From the NCBI GenBank assembly GCA_964016105.1, contig CAXHEX010000002.1:322686-386685 (forward strand): a stretch of 64,000 nt of DNA, read 5' to 3'. Both the position numbers and the translations under genes were made by a program. The notes under the pieces are model-generated. The model was not told the DNA's origin and made no database searches. It saw only the letters and a program-made list of their open reading frames with translations. The DNA comes from Ketobacter sp964016105. GTDB lineage: Bacteria; Pseudomonadota; Gammaproteobacteria; Pseudomonadales; Ketobacteraceae. Every line of letters begins with the position of its first letter. Positions within the stretch are counted from its first letter, which is position 1. Below, piece after piece: positions 23,201-30,958 of this stretch.

Positions 23201-25878
23201 ACATACTGGATACCCAGCTCTGGTAGGTTAGGGGTACTATCTGTTAAAAATGCTCCATAAGCTCCGGTTATTTCATCGGTAATCACTTTCAGGGAAAAAC
23301 CGTCCGCAGCGATATGATGCATGGTAATTAACAGCAGCCACTGCTCTGCCGCGCGCCCTTTCAGAGAGTCGGATTCCTGAGCAGGAAGCTTCAACAAGTG
23401 AGTACGAATCACAGGCCCGGTGGCCAATTGGAATGGTTTGCGCGCCTCAACGTCGATGTGATCCTGAATCGCTTTGGATAGGGCCGGCTCCTTCAAATAA
23501 CTTAAATCAGACTGAGTGAATACCCAGGGTTTCGGCTCTTGCACGTGCTGATACACATGACCGTCCAGCTCCACGTAAGCGGTTCGTAACACCTCATGCC
23601 GTGTAACCATACTTTGAAAGGCTTTTTGTGCCGCATCGATATCCAACGCTCCCTGGATCTTCAAAGCAAACGGCAAGTTGTAAGCGGTATTGCCTTGGCG
23701 CAACTTGTCCATAAACCACATTCGTTTTTGCGAAAACGACAGTGGCATCAGCGCTTCCCTTGGTGCAGGCTCAAGGGGTGGTAAAGCGGATTGGGAACCC
23801 GCCAGCATGGCTTCCGATATGGCGCCCGCCAAAGCCTGAAAATCCTGGGCATCGAACAGACTGGCAAGATCCATATTAATTTCGAAGCGATCTCTTAAAC
23901 GGGTAAATAACTGGGTAATCTGAAGCGAATCGATACCCAGCCCCATCAAACTGATGTCGTCTTTTATACGATCGATTTTTTCCCCTATCTCGCTGGCAAT
24001 GGCCGCTTTCAGGTAAAGCACCAAACGAGCCTCGCGGTCGGCGTCATTCAACGCCAGCCAGTCTTCTTTCTCCAGACTGAGAGCTTCTTCAATTTCTTTT
24101 TTCGAATCTTCGCCCTGATCCTGCTGCAAGCTGGACACCGCGATGGGGGCCAAGCTCTCTTCCAAAAATGCGGTGCGGTTTGCACTGCGCTGAATCTTGC
24201 CACTGGAGGTCTTCAATATGGAACCGGGCTTGAGGAAGACAATGGTGTGGACCTGGATCTCGTGATTCTCCGCCACCGCCTGACGAATGGCCGCGCTCAC
24301 CACATCCGTAACCAGGCGCATACGGTATTTGCGCTCCACTTCCTGCACCACCACCAAACGCTCTTCGCCATCCACTTCAACAGTGAAGGCAGCACCGGCA
24401 TCAGACTTAAGCGCCACATGACTCTGCTGAACCGTGTATTCCACATCCTGGGGGTAGTGATTGCGTCCACGGATGATGATCACATCTTTCTGACGGCCCG
24501 TAATGTACAACTCGCCATCCACCAAACAACCCAAATCCCCAGTTCGCATAAAGGGGCCTTTGCCCGCTTCGGTGAAGGCTTGGAAAGTTTCCTGGGTAGC
24601 CTCATCTTTACGCCAGTAACCTTTGGCGATGTGGGGGCCGGAAGACCAGATTTCGCCTACCATCCCCTCTTCTAACTCCTGCAAGCTGTTGGGATCAACA
24701 ATGGCCAGATCTGCATCCAGAGGGGAAACACCATTGGAAACCAATCGAACTGATTTCACGTCGGACTCAGTCTCAACCGCAACAATGCGATTGTTGGCCA
24801 TGGCCTCGGCTTCCACCCGAATAAAATGGGGCCGATTTTCCGCCAATGCGGAACTCACCATCAGCGTGGCTTCCGCCAGCCCAAATGTGGGGTTAAAAGC
24901 CCCAGACTTGAAACCGCAAGGCGCAAATGCCTCAATGAAAGCTTCCAATGTTTCAGGCCTTACTGCCTCTGCCCCGGACAAAGCAATCTTCAAACTGGAT
25001 AAATCCAACTGTGCTTTCTGTTCAACCGTAACCTGACTCACACACAGCTCGTAAGCAAAGTTGGGCGCACAGATGGCCGTGCCTCGATAATCAGAGATGG
25101 CTTGTAACCAGCGCAACGGCTTTTGCAGGAAAGACGCCGGCGACATAAACACAGAAGTCGCGCCCACATACAGGGGCTGAATGGTGGTTCCGATTAACCC
25201 CATATCATGGAACATGGGCAACCAACTGACGGAAACGTCGTCCGCTTCACTGGCGAACGAGTGGGTAATCATGGCTTCGTTATAGATGAGGTTGCCATGG
25301 CTCACCATAACGCCCTTGGGATTACCGGTGGACCCGGAAGTGTATTGCAGAAAAGCCAGGGTATCTTCATTGGCTTGAGGGTCCTGCCATTCTTGCGCCG
25401 CAGTGGATTGATCAAGATCCACACCCATAAATGGTATCTGATCAAGCCCTTCCGTTTCTGCAAATAAAGGCTCTGCAACCGTCAATAATTTAGAGGTGGT
25501 AAGCACCAACGATGGGTCGCAGTCGTCTATGATGGACTTTAAGCGCCCCATATTCTGATTACGGCGGGGAGGATAGGCAGGAACGGCAATGATGCCACCG
25601 TATAAACAGCCAAAAAAAGCGTAGATAAATTCCAATCCGGAAGGAAACAGCATCAGTGCTCGGTCACCAGGCTCAATCACGGTGCGAAACCGTACTGCCG
25701 CCGACATGGCCCGCTCATTCAGCTGCCCGTAGGTCACTGCAATACCTTCACCACCGCCATCGGGCAAAAAGGTAAAAGCCACTTTATCTGGGTGCAATGT
25801 TGCACGAGACTGCAGCAATTCAATCAGGGAATGACAATGAGCGGGATTGAAGGCGCCTTGCCCTACTTCTATCGACAT
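17236..25878 (-). CDS. NRPS-1: FAAL-ACP-C-A-PCP-C-A-PCP lipopeptide initiation synthetase
   Basis: Loads a fatty acid and adds the first two residues. I place the start at ATG 25878 (MSIEVGQ, 2,880 residues), with AGGA about 10 nt upstream. An in-frame ATG at 25962 has no visible ribosome site. Domains: fatty acyl-AMP ligase, residues about 10-600 (TSGSTGNPKG near 181, RTGDLG, GRQKDVIIIRG); ACP with GIDSLQ near 649; lipo-initiation C domain, HHIAADG near 856; A1, TSGSTGLPKG near 1334; PCP GGHSLL near 1721; C2, HHIISDG near 1931; A2, TSGTTGKPKG near 2408; PCP GGHSLL near 2810. A1 pocket DLFNNALTYK suggests a small residue, probably Ala. A2 pocket DFWNVGMVHK is one change from the canonical Thr code. 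The C-terminal tail (LLAEIEGLSEDDLKNL) is a typical helical docking end for NRPS-2. C2 carries two short in-frame insertions relative to its sister C domains. Confidence 0.96.
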   Translation of the reverse strand: MSIEVGQGAFNPAHCHSLIELLQSRATLHPDKVAFTFLPDGGGEGIAVTYGQLNERAMSAAVRFRTVIEPGDRALMLFPSGLEFIYAFFGCLYGGIIAVPAYPPRRNQNMGRLKSIIDDCDPSLVLTTSKLLTVAEPLFAETEGLDQIPFMGVDLDQSTAAQEWQDPQANEDTLAFLQYTSGSTGNPKGVMVSHGNLIYNEAMITHSFASEADDVSVSWLPMFHDMGLIGTTIQPLYVGATSVFMSPASFLQKPLRWLQAISDYRGTAICAPNFAYELCVSQVTVEQKAQLDLSSLKIALSGAEAVRPETLEAFIEAFAPCGFKSGAFNPTFGLAEATLMVSSALAENRPHFIRVEAEAMANNRIVAVETESDVKSVRLVSNGVSPLDADLAIVDPNSLQELEEGMVGEIWSSGPHIAKGYWRKDEATQETFQAFTEAGKGPFMRTGDLGCLVDGELYITGRQKDVIIIRGRNHYPQDVEYTVQQSHVALKSDAGAAFTVEVDGEERLVVVQEVERKYRMRLVTDVVSAAIRQAVAENHEIQVHTIVFLKPGSILKTSSGKIQRSANRTAFLEESLAPIAVSSLQQDQGEDSKKEIEEALSLEKEDWLALNDADREARLVLYLKAAIASEIGEKIDRIKDDISLMGLGIDSLQITQLFTRLRDRFEINMDLASLFDAQDFQALAGAISEAMLAGSQSALPPLEPAPREALMPLSFSQKRMWFMDKLRQGNTAYNLPFALKIQGALDIDAAQKAFQSMVTRHEVLRTAYVELDGHVYQHVQEPKPWVFTQSDLSYLKEPALSKAIQDHIDVEARKPFQLATGPVIRTHLLKLPAQESDSLKGRAAEQWLLLITMHHIAADGFSLKVITDEITGAYGAFLTDSTPNLPELGIQYVDFAHWQKQLFESGLLSNQLDYWVDHLKDVPVLDMPLDHPRPPEQSLQGDNYYFELNKNQVAELKRISRNQGVTFYMTLLTSFKVLLHHYTQGEDICVGTPIANRTTPELEKLIGFFVNTLALRTDLSGNPSFTELMQRVRKVTQGAFSNQEMPFERVVEALSIPRDLSYSPVFQVMFVLQNSTIDEEFNLAGVNVESLHTAPGTSKFDMTLEFSEESGVLKGNLEFSTDLFERDTMVQMVEHLKQLVDSVIADPQQPIGNINILSPQEKELLLQQLNDNQLALTDISNIHGLFEAQVRQQPNEVAYVCGDQRLSYEELNQRSNQLARYLVERGVESESLVGVCMSRRTELLISLLAIFKAGGAYVPIDPNYPSDRVAYMLQDSDAPVVISESCYSSLLPTDKASLQIAFIDELAESLSQYPSDNLDLNIEPQQLAYVIYTSGSTGLPKGVMIEHRNVIALVQWAQTVYSQDDLNGVLAATSICFDLSVFEFFVTLATGGKVILADTILELGNIPAASEVRLLNTVPSAIATLLQSGDIPASVAIINLAGEALSASLVDSLYDETQVKRVYDLYGPSEDTTYSTFTLREVGKPASIGKPINNTQAYVLNPHGQLVAPGLAGELYLAGAGVTRGYRNREQLTAERYIENPFDQSAQNNRMYRTGDLVRYSGEGTLEYLGRIDHQVKVRGFRIELGEIQSCIKNVAAVKDCLVVTREDAAGSKILVGYLVSETVDGDIDGDKVIGPVRETLKQQLPEYMMPAAFVLLDAFPLTPNGKIDRSALPEPSVADLLQAGFVSPRDEREQRMAVIWQDVLGLEQVGIHNNFFELGGHSLLATKCVSRVRDEFGVDLQVKSLFTSPTIAELCAQLDHSGGLSDLAPPPVHPVARDGDLPLSFAQMRLWFLNQLETGNSEYNISTSYNMPAALRLSGQLNVNALRKAFQALVQRHEVLRTSFLIDDGRATQVIREPSDWFMDVRDLRHLDTEEREAEIIRLAEDEATRSFDLVLGALNKARRIRLLRTRLLQTGDQEHVLLLTKHHIISDGWSLGILIDEMGELYRSIVESDEARVPELVVQYADYASWQRQWMEGPVFDHQLGYWREHLRGVPVLELPTDRPRPAVMTFNGSYEPVKLTQELTQQLNALSRDQGVTLFMTLLSGFYGLLSRYSGQTDICIGTPVANRARPEFESLIGCFVNSLALRVDLENDPRFVDLLLQVQDVTLAGYSHQDLPFEKLVDALGVARDKSHTPLFQVMFTLQNAANTLDMSMPGVSVEMLPSVAKTAKFDITLNLEEGADGLQGMIEYNTDLFDRATVHRMVGHLERVLETVVEHPHMRISELPLLSDTEQQTILNEWNHQPQAYDFNETIHGRVETSAQLYGDNPAVQLDEECLSYSELNRRSNQLAHYLRKQGVSTNQLVGISLNRNLDMVVAILAVLKAGGAYVPIDPANPEDRIRFIIEDAGVQLLITETDIQSELPSGNYSPVVLDTLSAELGTQPSDNLEPVSGPDDVAYVIYTSGTTGKPKGVLIPHSNVIRLFSATDQWFSFNQQDVWSVFHSFAFDFSVWELWGALFFGGKAVIIPTKVAKSTEDFYRLVCEQGVTVLNQTPSAFTQFIRFDEYSREDSPELASRMRLRYVVFGGEALDFAALQKWHDHHGLDQPQLINMYGITETTVHVTYHRITEQDLDRKQSLIGRPIPDLDFYILDQHLNPVPVGVPGEIHVGGQGLAHGYLNRPDLTQQRFVNNPFGTEVERTVGLYHYLYKTGDLGRLLPNGVVEYMGRIDDQVKIRGYRIELGEIESTISQFEGVRETVVLAREDVPGDKRLVAYVQMDQGDLVALQDRIKKSLPDYMVPKAYVVLDQFPLTPNGKVDKRNLPMPGDANVDKKVYVAPRNETESALADIWQDVLQLDKVGVTDNFFDLGGHSLLATQVVSRVREYFNVELPLSSLFEEPTIENIALHLLQAELESAEDMEMADLLAEIEGLSEDDLKNL

Positions 25879-26301
25879 ATAAACACTATCCTGCCAAATT
25901 ATTCTTATTATGCGTTCCGGGCTATTCAAACTAACTGCCTTAAGGCGCGCCGGATAACGCATTATCTAAAGGCATAACCACTAATTGGTTAACTAACCTG
26001 CCCTATATATCGAAGTATAGAAGCATTAAAGGGAGGGTACTTTACTCAAAATCACAGTATTTCCAACAACAAAGAGCAAAAACCTCTCCAAAAAAAGAGA
26101 TATAGTTCAAATTCCTTTCTAATTCAACGACATAGTCCGGCCAATATACTCAAACTCTACAGCACTAGCCGGTCTGTCTACGTTTTTTTACATTGAATAA
26201 CGGGTCAGTAACAAACACTCACAACAATGGTGGCCTTCGTTTGCCGCAATTTTAATATGATACTCAATAAACCTATAAAATCTATAAAAGATAGGCAACC
26301 C

Positions 26302-26317
26302 CACCTGAATTCAGGTG
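26302..26317. promoter_or_regulatory. Perfect 16-bp palindrome, candidate operator
   Basis: CACCTGAATTCAGGTG is a perfect inverted repeat with two 8-bp arms and no spacer, located 112 bp before the tolC-like start and about 560 bp before the NRPS start. The ACCTG...CAGGT arms resemble a lux-box half-site pair, but the 4-bp spacing is far too short for a standard lux box. No regulator gene is next to it, so its ligand is unknown. Confidence 0.45.
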
Positions 26318-26320
26318 ATT

Positions 26321-26336
26321 TGTGACGCACATCAAG
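26321..26336. promoter_or_regulatory. CRP-like site, imperfect
   Basis: TGTGA-CGCACA-TCAAG matches the CRP consensus TGTGA-N6-TCACA at 8 of 10 core positions, four bases after the palindrome. The right half is weak. It is listed because of its position in a shared promoter region. Confidence 0.25.
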
Positions 26337-26429
26337 CACCACTAACTTGGGAAATCAACAAAGGCTTTTAATCACCTATTGACTCGCGTACAGTGGCCGG
26401 TTGAACATAACATAACTCAAAGAATTATA

Positions 26430-28034
26430 ATGAATTTTATGAAAAAAGCCGTCATCTATAGCAGTATTTCCGCTCTCCTGTTTCTGGCCACCAGCTCCAT
26501 CTCCCAGGCAGAAAACCTCAACGAAATATTTTCGCTGGCAAGAAAGGCGGACCCGGAATGGGCGGCAAAGAAGCAAAAGTACCTGGCAGACCGAGAAAAA
26601 CTGGAACAGGCCTATGGTGGATTATTACCCAGTGCAGAAGCATCTGGCAGCTGGGCAAAACAGTATTATGACGGGGGAACGCTGGGAGCCGACAGAGATG
26701 CAGCAACCCAGTGCATCATCGATAACAACATCCCCTTTGATGTTTCTGGAATAATCGATTTTATTGACCTTTGCGATCGCGAGCTGTTTGGTTATCAAAG
26801 CATCGATCAGGACTACGACGTAACCACCTACTCCCTCAGCGCCACTCAACCTCTATTTCGAATGGATCGATGGCACCGTTATAAGCGAGCAAGGGTTCTG
26901 GACAATGCAGCTAAAGCTGAACTGGCCAACAGCCAACAGGAACTGATGATTCGTTCCGCAGAAGCCTATTTCGGGGCTCTGCGCGCCCAGGAAGAACACC
27001 GACTGGCTCAGTCAGAAGAAAAAACCCTTCGCACCCAGCTCACTGAAATTAAAAACCGATACAAACTGGGGTTAATGCGGGATACCGACGTTTTTGAAGT
27101 TCAAGCTCAGCATGATATCGCTAAGGCGGCGGTAATCGTGGCAAAAAGTCATTTTGACAGCGCCATGGAAAACCTGGTTATGCTGACCAACACGCCAATT
27201 CAACAGGTGAACCCCTTACCCAAAGATATTCCAGTGGAGCCACCACAACCTTTTGATCTTGCCGATTGGGAGGATTTCGCCCGTCGCACCAACTACACGC
27301 TCCTGGCTGCTCGATTCGCTGCCGAAGGCGCAGAAAAAGAAATATTGGAAAGTAAAGCCGGCCACTCACCCACTGCTGATCTTTTTTTAAATTACTCTCA
27401 CAGCGAAGTGGGCGGAGGCTTCACTCCTTCTGCTGACACCACAACCATCGGTGTTCGTTTTTCCCTTCCCTTGTATACCGGTGGAGCCACCTCTTCTCGC
27501 GTTCGGGAATCTGAGTATCGAGCACAGGAAGCGAAACACAACGTGGAGTTAGCCCGCCGCAACGCCATACGTGAGACTCGCCAGTATTACACGCGGGTAA
27601 ATGCAGATGTGGCCAGTGTGCAAGCCCGACTGCGTGCGGTAAAATCCAATAACAGTTCACTTAGGGCTGTAAGAAACGGCTGGGAAAACGGCATACGCAC
27701 ACTGGCTGATGTACTCACATCCCAGCGAAACGTTTACCAGGCCCGCAAGGAATTCACCACATCCCGATATGATTACATTTTAAATACACTTAAACTTAAA
27801 AAAGCCGCTGGTGTATTGTCCCCTGATGATTTACAAACCCTTAATAGCTGGCTCGATAGCCCCAACCCAGAAACCATTAGCACTGTGTTGGATGAGGAAG
27901 CGGACTATTTAGAACAAGTGGACGATATTAAATTCGAAAGGGAATTGAAGACATTCGATGACGAAAAGAAATCATCGTCTAAGTCTCACAAGAGCCTTTA
28001 CGATGCCTTTAAGGCCTGGCGTAAAGATGAATAG
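26430..28034 (+). CDS. TolC-family outer-membrane efflux protein
   Basis: Outer-membrane exit duct of the TolC/OEP family, 534 residues, working with an inner-membrane pump and periplasmic adaptor. I chose ATG 26430 because it opens a classical signal peptide (MNFMKKAVIYSS...SSISQA, cleavage near residue 27). The only longer reading uses a TTG at 26379. Family features are the N-terminal LNEIFSLARKADPEW, two repeats of long heptad-rich helices alternating with short beta strands, RFSLPLYTGG in the second half and RNAIRETRQYYTRV. An extra segment of about 40 residues with Cys pairs (around residues 98-122) is unusual for TolC. It is divergent from the NRPS operon, so a role in lipopeptide export is plausible but unproven. 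No pump or adaptor gene is in the window. Confidence 0.9.
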   Translation: MNFMKKAVIYSSISALLFLATSSISQAENLNEIFSLARKADPEWAAKKQKYLADREKLEQAYGGLLPSAEASGSWAKQYYDGGTLGADRDAATQCIIDNNIPFDVSGIIDFIDLCDRELFGYQSIDQDYDVTTYSLSATQPLFRMDRWHRYKRARVLDNAAKAELANSQQELMIRSAEAYFGALRAQEEHRLAQSEEKTLRTQLTEIKNRYKLGLMRDTDVFEVQAQHDIAKAAVIVAKSHFDSAMENLVMLTNTPIQQVNPLPKDIPVEPPQPFDLADWEDFARRTNYTLLAARFAAEGAEKEILESKAGHSPTADLFLNYSHSEVGGGFTPSADTTTIGVRFSLPLYTGGATSSRVRESEYRAQEAKHNVELARRNAIRETRQYYTRVNADVASVQARLRAVKSNNSSLRAVRNGWENGIRTLADVLTSQRNVYQARKEFTTSRYDYILNTLKLKKAAGVLSPDDLQTLNSWLDSPNPETISTVLDEEADYLEQVDDIKFERELKTFDDEKKSSSKSHKSLYDAFKAWRKDE

Positions 28035-28309
28035 CCACATTGGTCAACTTAGGCTTGTACTTAGCCAGCAGTACAGCTAATGTTTGCGGCTGACGATATT
28101 CGATAACGAGAAGCAGGTGGGCCATTAGCAACGCCCAGCACTAATACTGATTAGTCACGGATATATGATGACTTAATTAGTTGTTACCGGTGAGTTGCTG
28201 AGCAAATACCTGACACAAATATAAACACCACTTAAAGAACGAAGGGGATTCCGGCTCGAAGTATTGACACAGCAGGATGCGTGTTCGCCGAAGAGCTTGA
28301 ATAATTTTG

Positions 28310-30040
28310 ATGGATAAGAATAAACGATTTACTTCGATATCTTCCAATTTTGGGACACTGTCATGCGTAGGCACCCTTGCCGCAGCTATCAGCTTGGCCA
28401 GTACCGGTGCAAATGCGCAATTACTCCACAACCTTACAATTGGCAACGCCAAAGCGTTGGCCCTGGGCAATGCGGTTACTGCTGACCCCGTGGGAATAGA
28501 TTCAATTCACTTTAACCCTGCAGGTCTTTCGAAAGTAAAGGGAAGACAGCTAAATGTTAAAGTCATCGCTGCTCAAGTTAACCTGGATGGCAGCCTTGGT
28601 GAGCCCACTCAACCTGGGGATGACTCCCTCGCCTCCTACTACCGACTAAATTACGATCCAGCGGCAGACGAGTGCAACGGCACTGACCCTGGAGATCGCA
28701 ACAATCCAAACCCCGTTCCACGTAGTGAACTAGTAGCTTGTTGGGGCGCAGACCCCGTAGCTAACCAGTCATTCACTGCAGATGGACCCGGCCTGATGCT
28801 GCCTTTCGTTGGATTCACCGAAATCCCTGTGCTGGCTTTCCCCGCCGGTGGCATCGCATTTGAAGACCCGGCCCGGGGCTGGACCTTTGGTACCGCTGTC
28901 TACACCCCTCAAGGTATCGGTTACACCAGAGACAAAGATAACGCGGGGGCTTTTCAAGGCACATCTGTGGGCATCACACGCCTAACCTACTTCTCCCCCA
29001 CTATCGCCATTCCGGTAAACGATAAATTGTCTTTCGGTGTCGGGGTGAACTTTTCTTACCAGGGTTTAGGATTGGAAACAAAGATCCGAGCGCCCCTTGA
29101 AACCACCAACTTTTTGAACCAACTGGAAGACATTGGTGCGGCCATTGGTTTAGATGACCTGTACATACTGCGGCCCTACGATGAAGTGGGCCTGTTGAAT
29201 ATTGAAGCCGAAGATTTGTTTTCAGTGGGATTCAACTTTGGCATTCTCTACGAACCCAACGACTGGCTGTCCTTCGGATTTGTTTATCAAAGTGAAACCA
29301 CATCTGAGTTAAAAGGCGATTATTCCATGAAGAATACTGAAGCCTTCGTCCATACAGCAGAGGGCATACACTCACTAGGCCTGGATTTGGTGGGAACCAT
29401 CTTCGACGGCGCCCGCTTCAATGTTCAAGAAGTTGAGACTGGTACCGTGGAGCTGGAGTACATACTACCCCAGAGTTTTGCCTTTGGAACGTCTATCAAA
29501 GTACTCCCTAATCTCAAAATAAATGTGGACATGAAGTGGATTGAGTACAGCGTGTGGGACGAGCTGGAGTTCAATTTCTCTAATAACGTGGACTTCCTTA
29601 GCTTATCCAGTGTGATTTATGGCTTAGCTCCAAATCTCAAAGATAATGCTGACCCAGATGCCATGCGCTTTCGACGCGAATATGACGATGTACTCTCGTT
29701 TGCTATTGGTGGTGAATACCAGTGGAATGATAACCTCGTGTTGCGTGCAGGCTACGAGCCAAGAAAAAGCTCAATCCCCGAATCTTCTGCTGACATCCTA
29801 TTTCCAATTGGAGAAGCAGATCTTTACACAGTGGGATTCGGATTGCAGCTGGACAGTAAGTCACGGGTAGATGGCGCATTTGGCTATCTGACTTCAGATC
29901 AGGACATTGCAGCTTGTGCTTCCGGAAACTTAAATACCTGTGCTGAAGGCGACGTGGTTTATAACCCTTATTACTCTATGCCCTTCAAGACTGAAACAGA
30001 AGCATTCATCTTTACTTTGTCCTACGACAAAAAGTTCTAA
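28310..30040 (+). CDS. FadL/OmpP1-family outer-membrane hydrophobic substrate transporter
   Basis: A 576-residue outer-membrane beta-barrel of the FadL/OmpP1 family, which passes long-chain fatty acids or other hydrophobic compounds across the outer membrane. ATG 28310 is preferred over an adjacent TTG. The signal peptide ends near ASTGANAQ. The mature N-terminus has the family hatch signature: an alternating hydrophobic start, GNAKALALGNAVTADP, then HFNPAGLS. The protein ends in aromatic F (SYDKKF), as outer-membrane barrels do. It is longer than E. coli FadL, mainly through extracellular-loop insertions, including a Cys-containing loop (DECNGTDPGDRN) near residue 120. It follows the tolC-like gene by 275 bp and is probably transcribed separately. 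The substrate cannot be told from sequence. Confidence 0.9.
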   Translation: MDKNKRFTSISSNFGTLSCVGTLAAAISLASTGANAQLLHNLTIGNAKALALGNAVTADPVGIDSIHFNPAGLSKVKGRQLNVKVIAAQVNLDGSLGEPTQPGDDSLASYYRLNYDPAADECNGTDPGDRNNPNPVPRSELVACWGADPVANQSFTADGPGLMLPFVGFTEIPVLAFPAGGIAFEDPARGWTFGTAVYTPQGIGYTRDKDNAGAFQGTSVGITRLTYFSPTIAIPVNDKLSFGVGVNFSYQGLGLETKIRAPLETTNFLNQLEDIGAAIGLDDLYILRPYDEVGLLNIEAEDLFSVGFNFGILYEPNDWLSFGFVYQSETTSELKGDYSMKNTEAFVHTAEGIHSLGLDLVGTIFDGARFNVQEVETGTVELEYILPQSFAFGTSIKVLPNLKINVDMKWIEYSVWDELEFNFSNNVDFLSLSSVIYGLAPNLKDNADPDAMRFRREYDDVLSFAIGGEYQWNDNLVLRAGYEPRKSSIPESSADILFPIGEADLYTVGFGLQLDSKSRVDGAFGYLTSDQDIAACASGNLNTCAEGDVVYNPYYSMPFKTETEAFIFTLSYDKKF

Positions 30041-30053
30041 CCGACTCGATACG

Positions 30054-30083
30054 GCAGCCCAAATCTCGAATGGTTTGGGCTGC
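30054..30083. terminator. Stem-loop between convergent fadL-like and maoC genes
   Basis: GCAGCCCAAA and TTTGGGCTGC form a perfect 10-bp stem with a 10-nt loop, 14 nt after the FadL-like stop and 22 nt before the end of the convergent MaoC gene. No U-tract follows on either strand, so intrinsic termination is uncertain. Confidence 0.5.
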
Positions 30084-30105
30084 ACCTAACTCACGCTACA
30101 GAAGG

Positions 30106-30567
30106 CTAAGCAAAATACATAACTAGCCAATCACAGATCAATGCGGGTTTAGATTCACCCTCTATTTCCACCGAATATTCCGCAGAGAACAGGAACTGGC
30201 CTGGGTTTTTCTCCACCACGTCTTTTAGGGTAGCCACTGCCCTTACACGGGAACCGGTTTTTACCGGTGCCAGAAAACGAATCTTATCAAAGCCGTAATT
30301 CATGCCCATCTGCATGTTCTTAGGAACCACGATTTCATCCATATTCAGCTGAAAATAGGGCAACAATGATAGGGTAAGAAAGCCGTGGGCAATGGTGCCG
30401 CCAAAGGGCGTATGCTGTGCTTTATCGGGGTCAACATGGATAAATTGGTGATCCAGAGTTGCATCGGCAAAAGCATTTATTCGATCTTGATCTATTTGAA
30501 ACCATTCCGACTGCCCCATGGGCTTTCCAATGTAATCTTTAAGACTTAATGCATCCACTTCTTTCAT
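30106..30567 (-). CDS. MaoC-family (R)-specific enoyl-CoA hydratase-like protein
   Basis: A 153-residue single hot-dog-fold MaoC dehydratase. The hydratase-2 motif is clear: DHQFIHVDPDKA followed by TPFGGTIAHGFLTLSLLP, with the catalytic Asp/His pair in the first part. Such enzymes hydrate trans-2-enoyl-CoA to (R)-3-hydroxyacyl-CoA, linking beta-oxidation to polyhydroxyalkanoate or other lipid pathways. The start at 30567 has AGAGGA 7 nt upstream. It lies 64 bp downstream of a small protein resembling PHA-granule proteins, transcribed the same way. Family is firm; substrate is not. Confidence 0.9.
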   Translation of the reverse strand: MKEVDALSLKDYIGKPMGQSEWFQIDQDRINAFADATLDHQFIHVDPDKAQHTPFGGTIAHGFLTLSLLPYFQLNMDEIVVPKNMQMGMNYGFDKIRFLAPVKTGSRVRAVATLKDVVEKNPGQFLFSAEYSVEIEGESKPALICDWLVMYFA

Positions 30568-30630
30568 TCTTATTCCTCTGAAAAATCCAAATTAAAATAA
30601 TAAAAAAGCCAAACCTTCGGGAAAAGCCTG

Positions 30631-30876
30631 TTACCGATTGAAGAGTTTTTCTAATTGGTTTTCAACCAGACTCCAGGGAATCAACAAAGGCTTTTTAGTC
30701 ACCGTCAACGTACACTGGGTACCATTCACTACGTATTCAATATTAAACCCCTTACCCTTGGCGTACCCGCTTTCAATGTCCCCTTTGAATTCTATATTAT
30801 GGTGATCAGCCAGCTCATGCAGCTTATCCACAATCACCTGGGGATCTTCTGGCAACTCTCCTGTAACGGACCTCAT
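30631..30876 (-). CDS. Small protein, possibly PHA-granule-associated-like
   Basis: An 81-residue acidic/basic alternating soluble protein with no signal or membrane segment. I prefer ATG 30876 over GTG 30882 because GGAG lies 5 nt before the ATG. The layout is an N-terminal helix (VDKLHELADHHNIEF), a short beta sheet (KGFNIEYVVNGTQCTLTVTK), then LLIPWSLVENQLEKLF. This is reminiscent of the polyhydroxyalkanoic-acid-system small-protein family, and the MaoC hydratase next door fits, but the match is from memory. Treat as hypothetical. Confidence 0.6.
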   Translation of the reverse strand: MRSVTGELPEDPQVIVDKLHELADHHNIEFKGDIESGYAKGKGFNIEYVVNGTQCTLTVTKKPLLIPWSLVENQLEKLFNR

Positions 30877-30958
30877 ATACACTCCACATTAAACTCATTC
30901 TGACAGCAAACAAAGTCTATACTAACACGGCTTTAAAATACCTATGGGAACTTGTAGT

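Larger units (their letters stand above)
25879..26429. other. Divergent intergenic region between NRPS operon and tolC-like gene
   Basis: About 550 bp, AT-rich, no convincing ORF. It must hold the promoters of both the NRPS operon (leftward) and the tolC-like gene (rightward). AGTATA at 26014-26019 reads TATACT on the minus strand, a plausible -10 element for the NRPS, but I see no matching -35 at the usual spacing. CTATAAAA occurs twice in tandem near 26273-26289. A 16-bp palindrome and a half-matched CRP-like site lie at 26302-26336, on the tolC side. Confidence 0.6.

Noticed and set aside
25879..25962. ATG 25962 as the NRPS-1 start
   Set aside because: No ribosome site is visible, and the 28 extra residues do not match FAAL N-termini. 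ATG 25878 has AGGA upstream.
26251..26290. TATGAT and tandem CTATAAAA as tolC-like -10 elements
   Set aside because: No -35 element lies at 16-18 nt spacing for any of them.
28263..28300. TTGACA at about 28264 as a -35 for the fadL-like gene
   Set aside because: The sequence 17 nt later (GCCGAA) is not a -10 element.
30590..30630. Possible terminator after the small PHA-like gene
   Set aside because: T-rich sequence is present, but the candidate arms (AAACC / GGAAA) do not pair.
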